Program-made: the position numbers and the translations under genes
Assembly: GCF_013403925.1 (NCBI RefSeq)
Contig: NZ_JABFDJ010000001.1
Span: forward strand, 620,001 to 684,000
DNA length: 64,000 nt
Reading direction: 5' to 3'
Source: Winogradskyella wichelsiae
GTDB taxonomy: Bacteria > Bacteroidota > Bacteroidia > Flavobacteriales > Flavobacteriaceae
The notes under the pieces: model-generated
Told to the model about the DNA's origin: nothing
The model's database searches: none
Seen by the model: only the letters and a program-made list of their open reading frames with translations
In this document: one piece after another, positions 16,560 to 24,893 of the stretch
Layout of the letters: each line of letters starts with the position of its first letter
Position numbering within the stretch: the stretch's first letter is position 1

Positions 16560-18530
16560 ATGAAGAATATAATAATAGCAACATTTACAACTGTAATTGC
16601 TCTAACAACATTTACAAGTTGTAATAATTCGGGGAAGCCAGGCGGTAAGTCTGGTGCCTTAGGAAGTAATATCGCTGAAAAAGTTTATGTAGCTCCTGGC
16701 GAGCATGATGAATTTTACGCCTTTATGTCTGGAGGTTACAGTGGTAACGTAACGGTTTATGGTTTACCTTCTGGTAGAATGTTTAAAGAAATCCCTGTAT
16801 TTTCACAATTTGCAACTTCTGGTTATGGGTATTCTGAAGAAACAAAACCTATGTTAAACACCTCTCACGGATTTATTCCTTGGGGAGATGCGCATCATCC
16901 CGATATTTCTCAATCAAAAGGAGAATTAGATGGGCGTTGGCTATTTATAAATGAAAACAACACACCACGTATTGCAAGACTTAGTCTTACCACATTTGAA
17001 ACCGAAGAAATTATTGAGGTGCCTAACAGTGCAGGTAACCACAGTTCTTCTTTTGTAACAGAAAACACAGAATATGTAGTAGCAGGAACACGTTTTTCTG
17101 TTCCAATTCCACAACGTGATATGCCCATTAAAGAGTACAAAGGAAACTTTCAAGGGGCTTTATCGTTTATTAGTGTAGCACCAGAAACAGGGAACATGGA
17201 TATTAAATTCCAAATCCTAATGCCTGGTTTTAACTACGATTTATCACATCCTGGACGTGGAAAATCTCATGGTTGGTTCTTCTTTACAACGTATAATACA
17301 GAAGAAGCAAATACCCTTTTAGAAGTTAATGCCTCTCAAAATGACAAAGATTTTATTGCAGCTATTAATTGGAAAAAAATTGAAGACTATGTAAATAATG
17401 GAGGTGGAACAATGATGCCTGCTAATTATGCCCATAATATATATGACGAAGAAACACACACAGCAACTTCGACTATGAAAAAAGAAGTCCGTGTTGTAAA
17501 TCCAATTGAAGTTCCTGGGGCTGTTTATTTTATTCCAACACCAAAATCACCTCATGGTTGTGCTGTAGATCCTTCCGGAGAATATATTGTAGGTAATGGT
17601 AAATTATCCGCAAACGTAACAGTACATTCATTTACAAAAATGCTAGATGCTATTAAAAATGAAAAATTTGCAGGTGAAGCTTACGGAATTCCAATTTTAA
17701 ACTTCGAAGATGTTTTAGCAGGCGTAGTAAACCAAGCAGGACTAGGACCATTACACACAGAGTTTGATGGAAAAGGAAATGCATATACGACCTTCTTTAT
17801 TTCTTCTGAAGTGGTAAAATGGAAATTAGGCACTTGGGAAGTTATCGATAGAAAACCTACTTATTACTCTGTTGGACACTTAACAATTCCTGGAGGAAAC
17901 TCTGGAAAACCACAAGGTAAATACATGTTTGCAATGAATAAAATAACAAAAGATCGTTATTTACCTACAGGTCCAGAAATGGAACATTCTGCACAATTGT
18001 ATGATATTTCTGGAGATAAAATGGAATTACTTTTAGATTTCCCTACACATGGTGAGCCACATTATGCTGCTGCAATGGAAGCAAGCATTATTAAAGAGCA
18101 ATCTCAAAAAATCTATAAACTAGCAGACAACAAACATCCATATGCAGCAAAATCTGATGCTGACACTAAAGTTGTTAGAGAAGGTAAAGACGTACATATT
18201 TACATGACAACTATTAGAAGTCATTTTTCACCAGATAATATTGAAGGTATTAAAGTAGGAGACAAAGTATACTTCCATATTACAAATTTAGAACAAGATT
18301 TTGATGTACCTCATGGATTTGCAATGATTGGGCAAACTAACTCAGGGTTGTTAATTATGCCAGGGCAAACCAAAACATCTGTATGGGAACCAAAAGAAGT
18401 TGGTGTATGGCCATTCTATTGTACCGATTTCTGCTCTGCATTACACCAAGAAATGCAAGGTTACATTAGGGTATCGGCAGCAAACGCGGATACACCTTTA
18501 AAATGGTCTTTAGGAGAAGATATAGAATAA
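16560..18530 (+). CDS. nosZ: Nitrous-oxide reductase, Sec-type (clade II), predicted lipoprotein
   Basis: 656 residues. Reduces N2O to N2 with electrons from cytochrome c. The signal is Sec type with lipobox FTSC (Cys21), not a twin-arginine signal, which marks clade II. CuZ-region histidines appear in HDEFYAFMSGG and GDAHHPDISQSKG; the C-terminal cupredoxin domain has the CuA motif CTDFCSALHQEM (Cys621, Cys625, His629, Met632) preceded by FDVPHGFAM. All ligands that I can identify are intact. It is preceded by the fasciclin pseudogene and followed by a hairpin at 18585-18617 that may raise the nosZ share of the operon message. Confidence 0.97.
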   Translation: MKNIIIATFTTVIALTTFTSCNNSGKPGGKSGALGSNIAEKVYVAPGEHDEFYAFMSGGYSGNVTVYGLPSGRMFKEIPVFSQFATSGYGYSEETKPMLNTSHGFIPWGDAHHPDISQSKGELDGRWLFINENNTPRIARLSLTTFETEEIIEVPNSAGNHSSSFVTENTEYVVAGTRFSVPIPQRDMPIKEYKGNFQGALSFISVAPETGNMDIKFQILMPGFNYDLSHPGRGKSHGWFFFTTYNTEEANTLLEVNASQNDKDFIAAINWKKIEDYVNNGGGTMMPANYAHNIYDEETHTATSTMKKEVRVVNPIEVPGAVYFIPTPKSPHGCAVDPSGEYIVGNGKLSANVTVHSFTKMLDAIKNEKFAGEAYGIPILNFEDVLAGVVNQAGLGPLHTEFDGKGNAYTTFFISSEVVKWKLGTWEVIDRKPTYYSVGHLTIPGGNSGKPQGKYMFAMNKITKDRYLPTGPEMEHSAQLYDISGDKMELLLDFPTHGEPHYAAAMEASIIKEQSQKIYKLADNKHPYAAKSDADTKVVREGKDVHIYMTTIRSHFSPDNIEGIKVGDKVYFHITNLEQDFDVPHGFAMIGQTNSGLLIMPGQTKTSVWEPKEVGVWPFYCTDFCSALHQEMQGYIRVSAANADTPLKWSLGEDIE

Positions 18531-18584
18531 CAACAAACCTAATACAACCTAGAGGAATTTTAGTTTAGTGTTTATTTCTCTAAC

Positions 18585-18617
18585 AAAGGCGAGAGTAGAT
18601 TTTTCGCTCTTGCCTTT
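18585..18617 (+). terminator. Hairpin behind nosZ (attenuator or message stabiliser)
   Basis: 11-bp stem AAAGGCGAGAG / CTCTTGCCTTT with one G-T pair and an 11-base loop, followed by CTTATCTA rather than a clean T run. Lies in the 157-bp gap between nosZ and the next gene. Confidence 0.5.
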
Positions 18618-18687
18618 CTTATCTAAAACACTTCCCTCTGTTTACACAGAAGCCTCACTAAATACATTAATATAAATATTAAATAAG

Positions 18688-19308
18688 ATGAAAAAGGCTA
18701 GCATTATAATGATTATAGGTTCATTACTATTATTAGGACTTTTTAAGTTTCCGTTATGGAACATAATGCTTGGGGCTCCACAATACCCAGATCCTTTAGG
18801 AATGAATATTTATATTAATGGTATTAAAGGAGTTTCAGAATTCGACTTACAAAATATAGATGGTTTAAATCACTATATAGGTATGAAAAAAATACCAAAA
18901 GCAGATGAAATGTGGGAGTTTTCAGTATTTCCGAAGGTTATATTTGGAATGTCCATGTTAGGAATTATTATTGGTCTGTTAGGCTACTTTAGCAAAATAA
19001 GTTATAAGTATTTTATAGGCTGGTTTATAGCAATGTCTGTATTAGGAGTTTTAGGCATGTACGATTTCAATAATTGGTTAATCGATTACGGTGGTAATTT
19101 AGATCCTCATGCCATTATAAAAGTAACCAATCCGGATGGCTCTCCAATGTCGTACAAACCACCACTAATTGGGTTTAAAAAGCTTTTAAATTTTGATGTT
19201 ACTTCGTTACCACATACTGGTGGATATCTAATGTTTATTGGTATGGCATTAACTATAGTTGCTTTTTGGTTAGGCAGAAAAGCAAGTTTAAAGAAAAGAA
19301 CATCATAA
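18688..19308 (+). CDS. Four-helix membrane protein of the nos cluster (NosB-like by position)
   Basis: 206 residues with helices at about 4-24, 88-110, 112-132 and 178-198, and a loop of about 60 residues between helices 1 and 2 that is likely periplasmic (PQYPDPLGMNIYINGIKGVS). Proteins of this kind sit directly after nosZ in clade II clusters; in Campylobacterota the comparable gene is called nosB. I cannot show homology from sequence alone, so no symbol is given. Role presumed to be in electron supply or maturation of NosZ. Confidence 0.7.
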   Translation: MKKASIIMIIGSLLLLGLFKFPLWNIMLGAPQYPDPLGMNIYINGIKGVSEFDLQNIDGLNHYIGMKKIPKADEMWEFSVFPKVIFGMSMLGIIIGLLGYFSKISYKYFIGWFIAMSVLGVLGMYDFNNWLIDYGGNLDPHAIIKVTNPDGSPMSYKPPLIGFKKLLNFDVTSLPHTGGYLMFIGMALTIVAFWLGRKASLKKRTS

Positions 19309-19334
19309 TGCTGTATTTTCAAAACACTAAAAAC

Positions 19335-19778
19335 ATGAAAACACTAACACACTATTCTATCCTTGCGTTATTATTATTATTATTAATTTTTAGTTGTAAC
19401 GTAACACCTCAACCCATAGTTTACGGAAGTGATGGTTGCAGCTTTTGCACAATGACCATTGTAGACAAAGTTCATGCTGCAGAAATTGTAACTAAAAAAG
19501 GGAAAGTCTATAAATTTGATGCAACAGAATGTATGATCAATTATTTAGAAGATTTTGATACCTCTAAAATAAAACTATACTTAGCTACAAATTACACAGA
19601 ACCAGAAGTCTTTACAGACGCTACAAGAGCAACGTTTTTAATAAGTGAAAATATTCCTAGCCCAATGGGAGCTTTTTTATCGGCTTTTGAAAACAAAACG
19701 GATGCAGAAAAGTTTCAATCAGAAAAAGGAGGTCAATTATATACATGGAATCAACTTCTCTCAAAGTTAAATAATTAA
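19335..19778 (+). CDS. nosL: NosL copper-chaperone lipoprotein
   Basis: 147 residues from the ATG at 19335; the upstream in-frame extension overlaps the previous gene and destroys the signal peptide. Lipobox IFSC (Cys21). The metal site is in GSDGCSFCTM (Cys35, Cys38, Met40) with a further ATECMINYL motif, the NosL family pattern. NosL is an outer-facing Cu(I) chaperone delivering copper for the CuZ centre together with NosDFY. Three bases separate it from the following membrane gene. Confidence 0.9.
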   Translation: MKTLTHYSILALLLLLLIFSCNVTPQPIVYGSDGCSFCTMTIVDKVHAAEIVTKKGKVYKFDATECMINYLEDFDTSKIKLYLATNYTEPEVFTDATRATFLISENIPSPMGAFLSAFENKTDAEKFQSEKGGQLYTWNQLLSKLNN

Positions 19779-19781
19779 GTC

Positions 19782-20216
19782 ATGCTTTTAAAACTCATTA
19801 TATTCTTACACATTATTTGCGCAACGATTTGGACTGGCGGTCACCTAATTCTATCATTCGGATTTTTACCTAAAGCGTTATCAAAAAATGACTTCAGTAT
19901 CATAGAGCAATTTGAATCAAGATTTGAACGCATTGGCATTCCTGCATTACTTATTTTAGTAATAACTGGTATTTATATGGCTATTATTTACACCACAGAT
20001 TTTTTTGAATTCGACATTTCAAATCATCAAAACAAGCATATATACATTAAGTTACTCTTATTGTTAAGCACTGTTTTACTTGCCGTACATGCGCGCTTTT
20101 TTTTAATTCCAAAGAAAAAATTAAAGCCACTAGCTTACCACATAGGTTTGGTTACCCTGATCGCTGTGTTATTCGTTTTTGTGGGATTTAGTTTAAGATC
20201 AGGAGGATTATTATAG
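19782..20216 (+). CDS. CopD-like four-helix membrane protein
   Basis: 144 residues, four predicted helices (about 2-24, 50-68, 84-104, 116-138). Histidines in the first helix are arranged as FLHIICATIWTGGH (His10, His21), similar to the CopD/cytochrome-b-like copper-resistance membrane proteins. Between nosL and nosD with 3-base spacing on each side, so part of the operon. It may bind heme or copper during NosZ maturation; this is inferred from motif and context. Confidence 0.65.
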   Translation: MLLKLIIFLHIICATIWTGGHLILSFGFLPKALSKNDFSIIEQFESRFERIGIPALLILVITGIYMAIIYTTDFFEFDISNHQNKHIYIKLLLLLSTVLLAVHARFFLIPKKKLKPLAYHIGLVTLIAVLFVFVGFSLRSGGLL

Positions 20217-20219
20217 CTT

Positions 20220-21464
20220 ATGAAAAACATTAAAATCACATTATTAATATTAGTTGCATTGTTAGCAAATCGCAATGGCTTTGCTTATCAGATTGAAGTT
20301 TGTAAAACCTGTCCTATTTCAACATTAAGCGACGGTATTGCACAAGCAAAGGATTTTGACACCATTACAATCAAAAAAGGAACGTATAAGGAACACAATG
20401 TTATTGTGAACAAACCATTAACCATAATCGGTGAAAATTATCCAATTATAGATGGCGAGTTAAAAGGTGAAATCATTACGATTATTTCAGATAATGTCAC
20501 CATAGACGGTTTATTTATTATTAATGTTGGCACTAGTTACACAGAAGATTATGCAGCCGTCCGTATTAAAAATAGTAAAAATTTTAAAATTCAAAATTTA
20601 GTTTTAGAAAAACTATTCTTCGGAATTTATATCGAAAAATCAAGAGATGGTAAAGTCTTTCATAATAAAATAATTGGAGAGGCAGTTGAAGAATATAACT
20701 CAGGAAACGGCATTCAACTTTGGTACAGTAAAAACATCCAGATTGAACATAATTTTGTGCAGCATGTTAGAGACGGTATTTATCTAGAGTTTTCTAATTT
20801 TTGTACTATTAAAAACAATGTCAGCGCATTAAACGTACGCTATGGCTTACACTTTATGTTTTCTAACGACGATTTATACGAAGACAATACTTTTGAAAAC
20901 AATGGAGCTGGTGTGGCGGTGATGTTTTCAAAACGTATAAAAATGTTCAATAACACGTTCAAAGAAAATTGGGGAACGGCTTCCTATGGTTTATTACTTA
21001 AAGAAATTAATGATGCCGAAATTGAAGGTAACACCTTTGAGGATAACACCATTGGTATTAACGTAGAAGGCTCTAATCGCATCAACTACAAGCATAATAC
21101 ATTTAAAGAAAATGGTTGGGCAATTAAGGTAAAAGGAGCTTGTTATACCAATATTTTCACAGAGAACAATTTCTTATATAATTCCTTTGACATTGCTTAC
21201 AACAGCAAAGTCAATGACAATGCATTTGATAAAAATTACTGGAGCAGTTACACAGGTTACGATTTAGACAAAAATGGCATTGGTGATATCCCTTACAGAC
21301 CTGTAAAACTATTTTCTTATATCGTAAATCGTACACCAGAAACCATCATTTTACTGCGAAGTATGTTTATAGATATAATCGATTTTTCCGAAAAAGTATC
21401 ACCTGTTTTTACACCAGATGATTTATTGGACAACAACCCTCAAATAAAAAAGAGAAAATGGTAA
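20220..21464 (+). CDS. nosD: NosD, periplasmic beta-helix copper-loading protein
   Basis: 414 residues. Sec signal peptide (ITLLILVALLANRNGFA), then a right-handed parallel beta-helix of many carbohydrate-binding-like turns (NVTIDGLFI, NIQIEHNFVQ, NNTFKENWG) from about 35 to 345, ending with the NosD-typical YWSSYTGYDLDKNGIGDIPY. With NosF and NosY it forms the ABC complex needed for CuZ assembly of NosZ; NosL passes copper to it. The nosF start overlaps its 3' end by 7 bases. Confidence 0.95.
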   Translation: MKNIKITLLILVALLANRNGFAYQIEVCKTCPISTLSDGIAQAKDFDTITIKKGTYKEHNVIVNKPLTIIGENYPIIDGELKGEIITIISDNVTIDGLFIINVGTSYTEDYAAVRIKNSKNFKIQNLVLEKLFFGIYIEKSRDGKVFHNKIIGEAVEEYNSGNGIQLWYSKNIQIEHNFVQHVRDGIYLEFSNFCTIKNNVSALNVRYGLHFMFSNDDLYEDNTFENNGAGVAVMFSKRIKMFNNTFKENWGTASYGLLLKEINDAEIEGNTFEDNTIGINVEGSNRINYKHNTFKENGWAIKVKGACYTNIFTENNFLYNSFDIAYNSKVNDNAFDKNYWSSYTGYDLDKNGIGDIPYRPVKLFSYIVNRTPETIILLRSMFIDIIDFSEKVSPVFTPDDLLDNNPQIKKRKW

Positions 21465-22165
21465 CCATAGAAAATTTACATAAAAAATTCGGAAAGAATC
21501 AAGTACTTAGTGGTGTTGATCTCAATATAAGCGAAGGCGGAATTTTCGCTGTACTTGGCCCAAATGGCTCAGGTAAAACCACATTGATAAAATCAGTTTT
21601 GGGTATGGTAATTCCAGATAAAGGAAACATCACTGTACTTGGCGAAAACATTAAAAAGAATTCCGAATACAGACATAAAATCGACTATTTACCACAAATA
21701 GCCAACTTTCCGAGTAACCTACGTGTTAAAGAATTAATCAAAATGATTAAAGATTTACGCAAACCAACCAATGAAGATGAGCGTTTAATTGAACTTTTTA
21801 GACTTGAACCCTTTTTAGACAAAAAATTAGGTAACCTCTCAGGTGGAACTAAGCAAAAAGTGAATCTCGTTTTAACTTTTATGTTTGATAGTCCGTTAAT
21901 TATTTTAGACGAACCAACCACAGGTTTAGACCCAATTTCACTCATTAGATTAAAAGATTTAATTAAAGCTGAAAAAGCCAAAGGTAAAACAGTGCTCATT
22001 ACCTCACACATTATGAGTTTTGTTGAAGAAATTTCAGATGAAATTGTATTTATCCTAGAAGGTAAAATTTACTTTAAAGGCACCATCCAAAAATTAAAAA
22101 CCAAGACCAATCAACCCGATTTCGAACATGCGATTGCGTCTATATTAACCGATAACCATGCTTAA
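21458..22165 (+). CDS. nosF: NosF, ABC-transporter ATPase for NosZ copper-site assembly
   Basis: 235 residues. Walker A GPNGSGKTT, Q-loop in LPQIANF, signature LSGGTKQK, Walker B LIILDEPTTGLD and the switch His in TSHIMSF. Cytoplasmic ATPase driving the NosY permease and periplasmic NosD. Overlaps nosD by 7 and nosY by 8 bases. Confidence 0.95.
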   Translation: MVTIENLHKKFGKNQVLSGVDLNISEGGIFAVLGPNGSGKTTLIKSVLGMVIPDKGNITVLGENIKKNSEYRHKIDYLPQIANFPSNLRVKELIKMIKDLRKPTNEDERLIELFRLEPFLDKKLGNLSGGTKQKVNLVLTFMFDSPLIILDEPTTGLDPISLIRLKDLIKAEKAKGKTVLITSHIMSFVEEISDEIVFILEGKIYFKGTIQKLKTKTNQPDFEHAIASILTDNHA

Positions 22166-22940
22166 GATATTAAAATATAGTTTTTACGACCTTATGCGTA
22201 GTCGCTGGAGTTACGTGTATTTTGCTTTTTATTTATTATTAGGTGTTGTGTTATTATTTTTAAACAACGACCTTTCAAAAGCAGTTATTACTTTAATGAA
22301 TGTTATCATCGTTTTAGTACCGTTAATAGGCACCATTTTTGGTGTGATGTACTATTATAATTCACAAGAATTTACAGAATTACTTTTAGCACAACCTATT
22401 AAACGTTCGTCCATATTCTTAGGACAATATTTAGGTGTTGCACTATCATTATCTATGAGTTTAATTTTAGGATTAGGCATACCATTTGTATTTTATGGTT
22501 TATTTGAAAGCAGTGCCATTTGGGATTTTTCACTACTACTAATTACTGGTACATTTTTAACCTTAATTTTTACCGCTTTAGCCTTCAACATTGCTTTATC
22601 TAACGAGAACAAAATTAAAGGATTTGGTTATGCCATCTTACTTTGGTTGTTCTTGGCTGTTATTTATGATGGACTCTTTTTAATGACATTAATTTTATTT
22701 GAAGATTATCCGCTAGATAAAGTATCACTTATTGGCACTATGCTAAATCCAATAGATTTATCGAGAACGCTTATCCTTTTAAAACTAGATATTTCTGCAT
22801 TATTAGGATATACAGGTGCGGTTTTCAAACAATTTTTCGGAACAAGTTTCGGTTTAATTGTATCTTTTGTGATGCTCACCATTTGGATTGTTATGCCTGT
22901 TTTACGCATCATATTTAAATCGAAGAAAAAAGATTTTTAA
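22158..22940 (+). CDS. nosY: NosY, ABC-2 type permease
   Basis: 260 residues with six predicted membrane helices (about 20-38, 44-66, 94-120, 126-150, 158-182, 225-250). The N-terminal segment YSFYDLMRSRWSYVYF and the motif EFTELLLAQPIKRSSIFLGQ belong to the ABC-2/NosY family. Forms the membrane part of NosDFY. Followed after two bases by a small lipoprotein gene, so the operon continues. Confidence 0.93.
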   Translation: MLKILKYSFYDLMRSRWSYVYFAFYLLLGVVLLFLNNDLSKAVITLMNVIIVLVPLIGTIFGVMYYYNSQEFTELLLAQPIKRSSIFLGQYLGVALSLSMSLILGLGIPFVFYGLFESSAIWDFSLLLITGTFLTLIFTALAFNIALSNENKIKGFGYAILLWLFLAVIYDGLFLMTLILFEDYPLDKVSLIGTMLNPIDLSRTLILLKLDISALLGYTGAVFKQFFGTSFGLIVSFVMLTIWIVMPVLRIIFKSKKKDF

Positions 22941-22942
22941 TT

Positions 22943-23368
22943 ATGAAACGAATATTATCAAATTCAGTCATTATCATAATGATGTTGTTAAGTTGTTATT
23001 CTTGCAAAAACAACATAACAGAACCTCAAGCCATTCAACTTGAAGGTTTAACACTCAACAATAACGAAAAGTGGATTGCTAATAAAGAAACTCATATTGG
23101 TATGAAACGTATTGATTCTATTTTAAAAAATAATACTTCAACAAGTGGAAAAGTATTAGGCGATGTACTTTCAAAACAAACAAGCTATATTATTAAAAGC
23201 TGCGATATGGAAGGCGAAGCTCACGACCAGCTTCATGTGGTACTCGTCCCTATTCTAGAAGAAATCACGGATATAAAAGATGTAGAAAACGCTTCAGAAT
23301 TAGAGCAAAAAGTAAATCACTTAAAAAACTTAACAGCCACCTATTTCGAATATTTTAAGATTAACTGA
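22943..23368 (+). CDS. Small lipoprotein with Cys-Met-His cluster, end of the nos operon
   Basis: 141 residues. Signal peptide with LSCYSC (lipid Cys probably 21). The mature part is helical; its outstanding feature is IIKSCDMEGEAHDQLHVVL, which contains C-x-M-x4-H-x3-H, a plausible Cu(I) or heme ligand set. Starts two bases after nosY, so cotranscribed. I recognise no named family. A copper-handling role is inferred from ligands and context. Confidence 0.65.
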   Translation: MKRILSNSVIIIMMLLSCYSCKNNITEPQAIQLEGLTLNNNEKWIANKETHIGMKRIDSILKNNTSTSGKVLGDVLSKQTSYIIKSCDMEGEAHDQLHVVLVPILEEITDIKDVENASELEQKVNHLKNLTATYFEYFKIN

Positions 23369-23384
23369 CAAAAATCATCTAATT

Positions 23385-23402
23385 AAAGACAAAATTGTCC
23401 GA
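23385..23402. promoter_or_regulatory. Rrf2-like motif before the copper-uptake genes
   Basis: AAAGACAAAATTGTCCGA, matching the site upstream of ric in 14 of 18 positions. It contains the 5-2-5 palindrome GACAA-AA-TTGTC. It lies between the stop of the nos-operon lipoprotein gene and the ATG at 23413. Confidence 0.4.
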
Positions 23403-23412
23403 ATTTAGCAAT

Positions 23413-23811
23413 ATGATATTAAAGGTTACATATAGAGTCACTGCTTTGTTTTTAACATTCGTTTTATTAGCGAATAATATTAACAATGTGGTTATTGTAA
23501 CCGATTTTATGATGAACCAAGATTTTATTGCTAAAACGCTTTGTGTTCAAAAAAACAATCAAAAAGGCTGTAATGGTAAATGTCATTTAGCCAAACAATT
23601 AGTACAACATAACACAGATTCAAGTTCAGATGCACCAATACCATCAAGCGACAGAACGCGCTTAGACGTTTTTGTTATTTATGAAACTACAAACCATACC
23701 AACTCAAATTTAATTCAATTAGAAAGGTTTCAAAACAACACACATTACAGAATAAAACAACCAGTTTCTGGGTATTATGATATCCATACACCACCACCAG
23801 ATTTAAGTTAA
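23413..23811 (+). CDS. Small exported Cys-rich protein (putative copper/metal binding)
   Basis: 132 residues from the ATG at 23413; a TTG six codons upstream is less likely and overlaps the putative operator. One N-terminal hydrophobic helix (TALFLTFVLLANNINNVVIV), then TLCVQKNNQKGCNGKCHLAK, i.e. C-x8-C-x3-C-H, and a C-terminus ending HTPPPDLS. Proteins with a C-N-G-K-C-H element occur beside TonB receptors in Bacteroidota; function not known to me. Upstream of the Met/His-rich lipoprotein and the CxxxM receptor, so likely part of copper uptake or reduction. Confidence 0.6.
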   Translation: MILKVTYRVTALFLTFVLLANNINNVVIVTDFMMNQDFIAKTLCVQKNNQKGCNGKCHLAKQLVQHNTDSSSDAPIPSSDRTRLDVFVIYETTNHTNSNLIQLERFQNNTHYRIKQPVSGYYDIHTPPPDLS

Positions 23812-23909
23812 TTTTTTTGAAGCTCTACTTAGAGCAAACTTCTGTTTTTTGAAACCACATCGGCTTCGAACAGGATACTTACATTAAAAAATAACTTAAA
23901 CACTTTAAA

Positions 23910-24755
23910 ATGAAACTTAAATATTTATTACCAATCGCATTTATTACACTTTTCTTTTCATGTTCTACAGACGACGATGACAATACAACAATAGTTAATG
24001 AAGTTGAAGGATTAGAACTTATTCAAACCATTGTTAATGACAACCAAACCATAGAATTTTACAACGAAAAAGGTCTGTTTGAAACTGGCTATAATTTAAT
24101 TAGCCTCAGAATTAAAGATAACACAACAGACAGCTATATAGAAGATGCTATCCTTTCTTGGATGCCAATGATGCAAATGCCAACTATGGAACATTCTTCG
24201 CCTAAATCTTCAATTTCAAAAGCTTTAGGAAAAGATACTATTTATGAAGGTTTTATCATCTACCAAATGACAAATACAGATGCTTCTGGTTGGTCACTAA
24301 CGTTAAATTACACTATTGATGGCACTGATTATTCGGTTACAGAAACGATATCTGTATTTCAATATGAAAATCAAAACACAGCGAGTTTTATGGGAAGTGA
24401 TGACACCAAATATATCTTGGCACTTATTGAACCAAAAGACCCAAGTATTGCTGTAAATACAATGAAAGTTGGTTTGTTTAAAATGGAAAACATGATGACG
24501 TTTCCAGTTGTAGAAGACTATACCATAGCTTTAGACCCAAGAATGCCAGGCATGGGAAATCACACCTCACCTAACAATACAGATTTAACTTATAATAATG
24601 CAGATAATTTCTATTATGGCGATTTATCATTAACAATGACTGGTTACTGGAAACTAAACCTAAAGTTAATGAATGCAGACGATAGTGTTTTAAAAGGAGA
24701 AGACGTTACCGATGAAAACGAAGCGAGTAGCTTGTATTTAGAACTGGAATTTTAA
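23910..24755 (+). CDS. Methionine/histidine-rich lipoprotein, putative periplasmic copper binder
   Basis: 281 residues. Lipobox LFFSC (Cys18) followed by acidic TDDDDN. Two related Met/His-rich loops, SWMPMMQMPTMEHSSPK at about 90 and DPRMPGMGNHTSPNN at about 210, each sit in a beta-sandwich-like half, suggesting an internal duplication of a YtkA/FixH-like domain ('MP.M.H' motif). Such thioether/imidazole clusters bind Cu(I). Between the Cys-rich small protein and the TonB receptor. Function inferred from composition and neighbours. Confidence 0.65.
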   Translation: MKLKYLLPIAFITLFFSCSTDDDDNTTIVNEVEGLELIQTIVNDNQTIEFYNEKGLFETGYNLISLRIKDNTTDSYIEDAILSWMPMMQMPTMEHSSPKSSISKALGKDTIYEGFIIYQMTNTDASGWSLTLNYTIDGTDYSVTETISVFQYENQNTASFMGSDDTKYILALIEPKDPSIAVNTMKVGLFKMENMMTFPVVEDYTIALDPRMPGMGNHTSPNNTDLTYNNADNFYYGDLSLTMTGYWKLNLKLMNADDSVLKGEDVTDENEASSLYLELEF

Positions 24756-24770
24756 TTTATTCCTTACTGT

Positions 24771-24840
24771 CATTAAGAATGAGGCACAAAGTGAAGAATC
24801 TCAACTTTAATAGTGGTTGTGATTCTTCAGTTTCGCCTCT
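24771..24840. repeat. REP-like imperfect inverted repeat in an intergenic gap
   Basis: Starts CTGTCATTAAGAATGAGG; arms 24781-24805 and 24816-24839 are nearly complementary (GTGAAGAATC against GATTCTTCA, ends GAGGC against GCCTC). The sequence resembles the dispersed TGTCATTCnGAnnGA...GAAGAATCTC palindromic elements of flavobacterial genomes. Between two plus-strand genes. Confidence 0.55.
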
Positions 24841-24893
24841 AACTTCTAAGACACATTTTTGCCAATTCATTTAAAACACTAAAATTTTTAGCC

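Noticed and set aside
21685..22011. Minus-strand frame of 108 codons opposite nosF
   Set aside because: Antisense shadow of the Walker and signature motifs of nosF.
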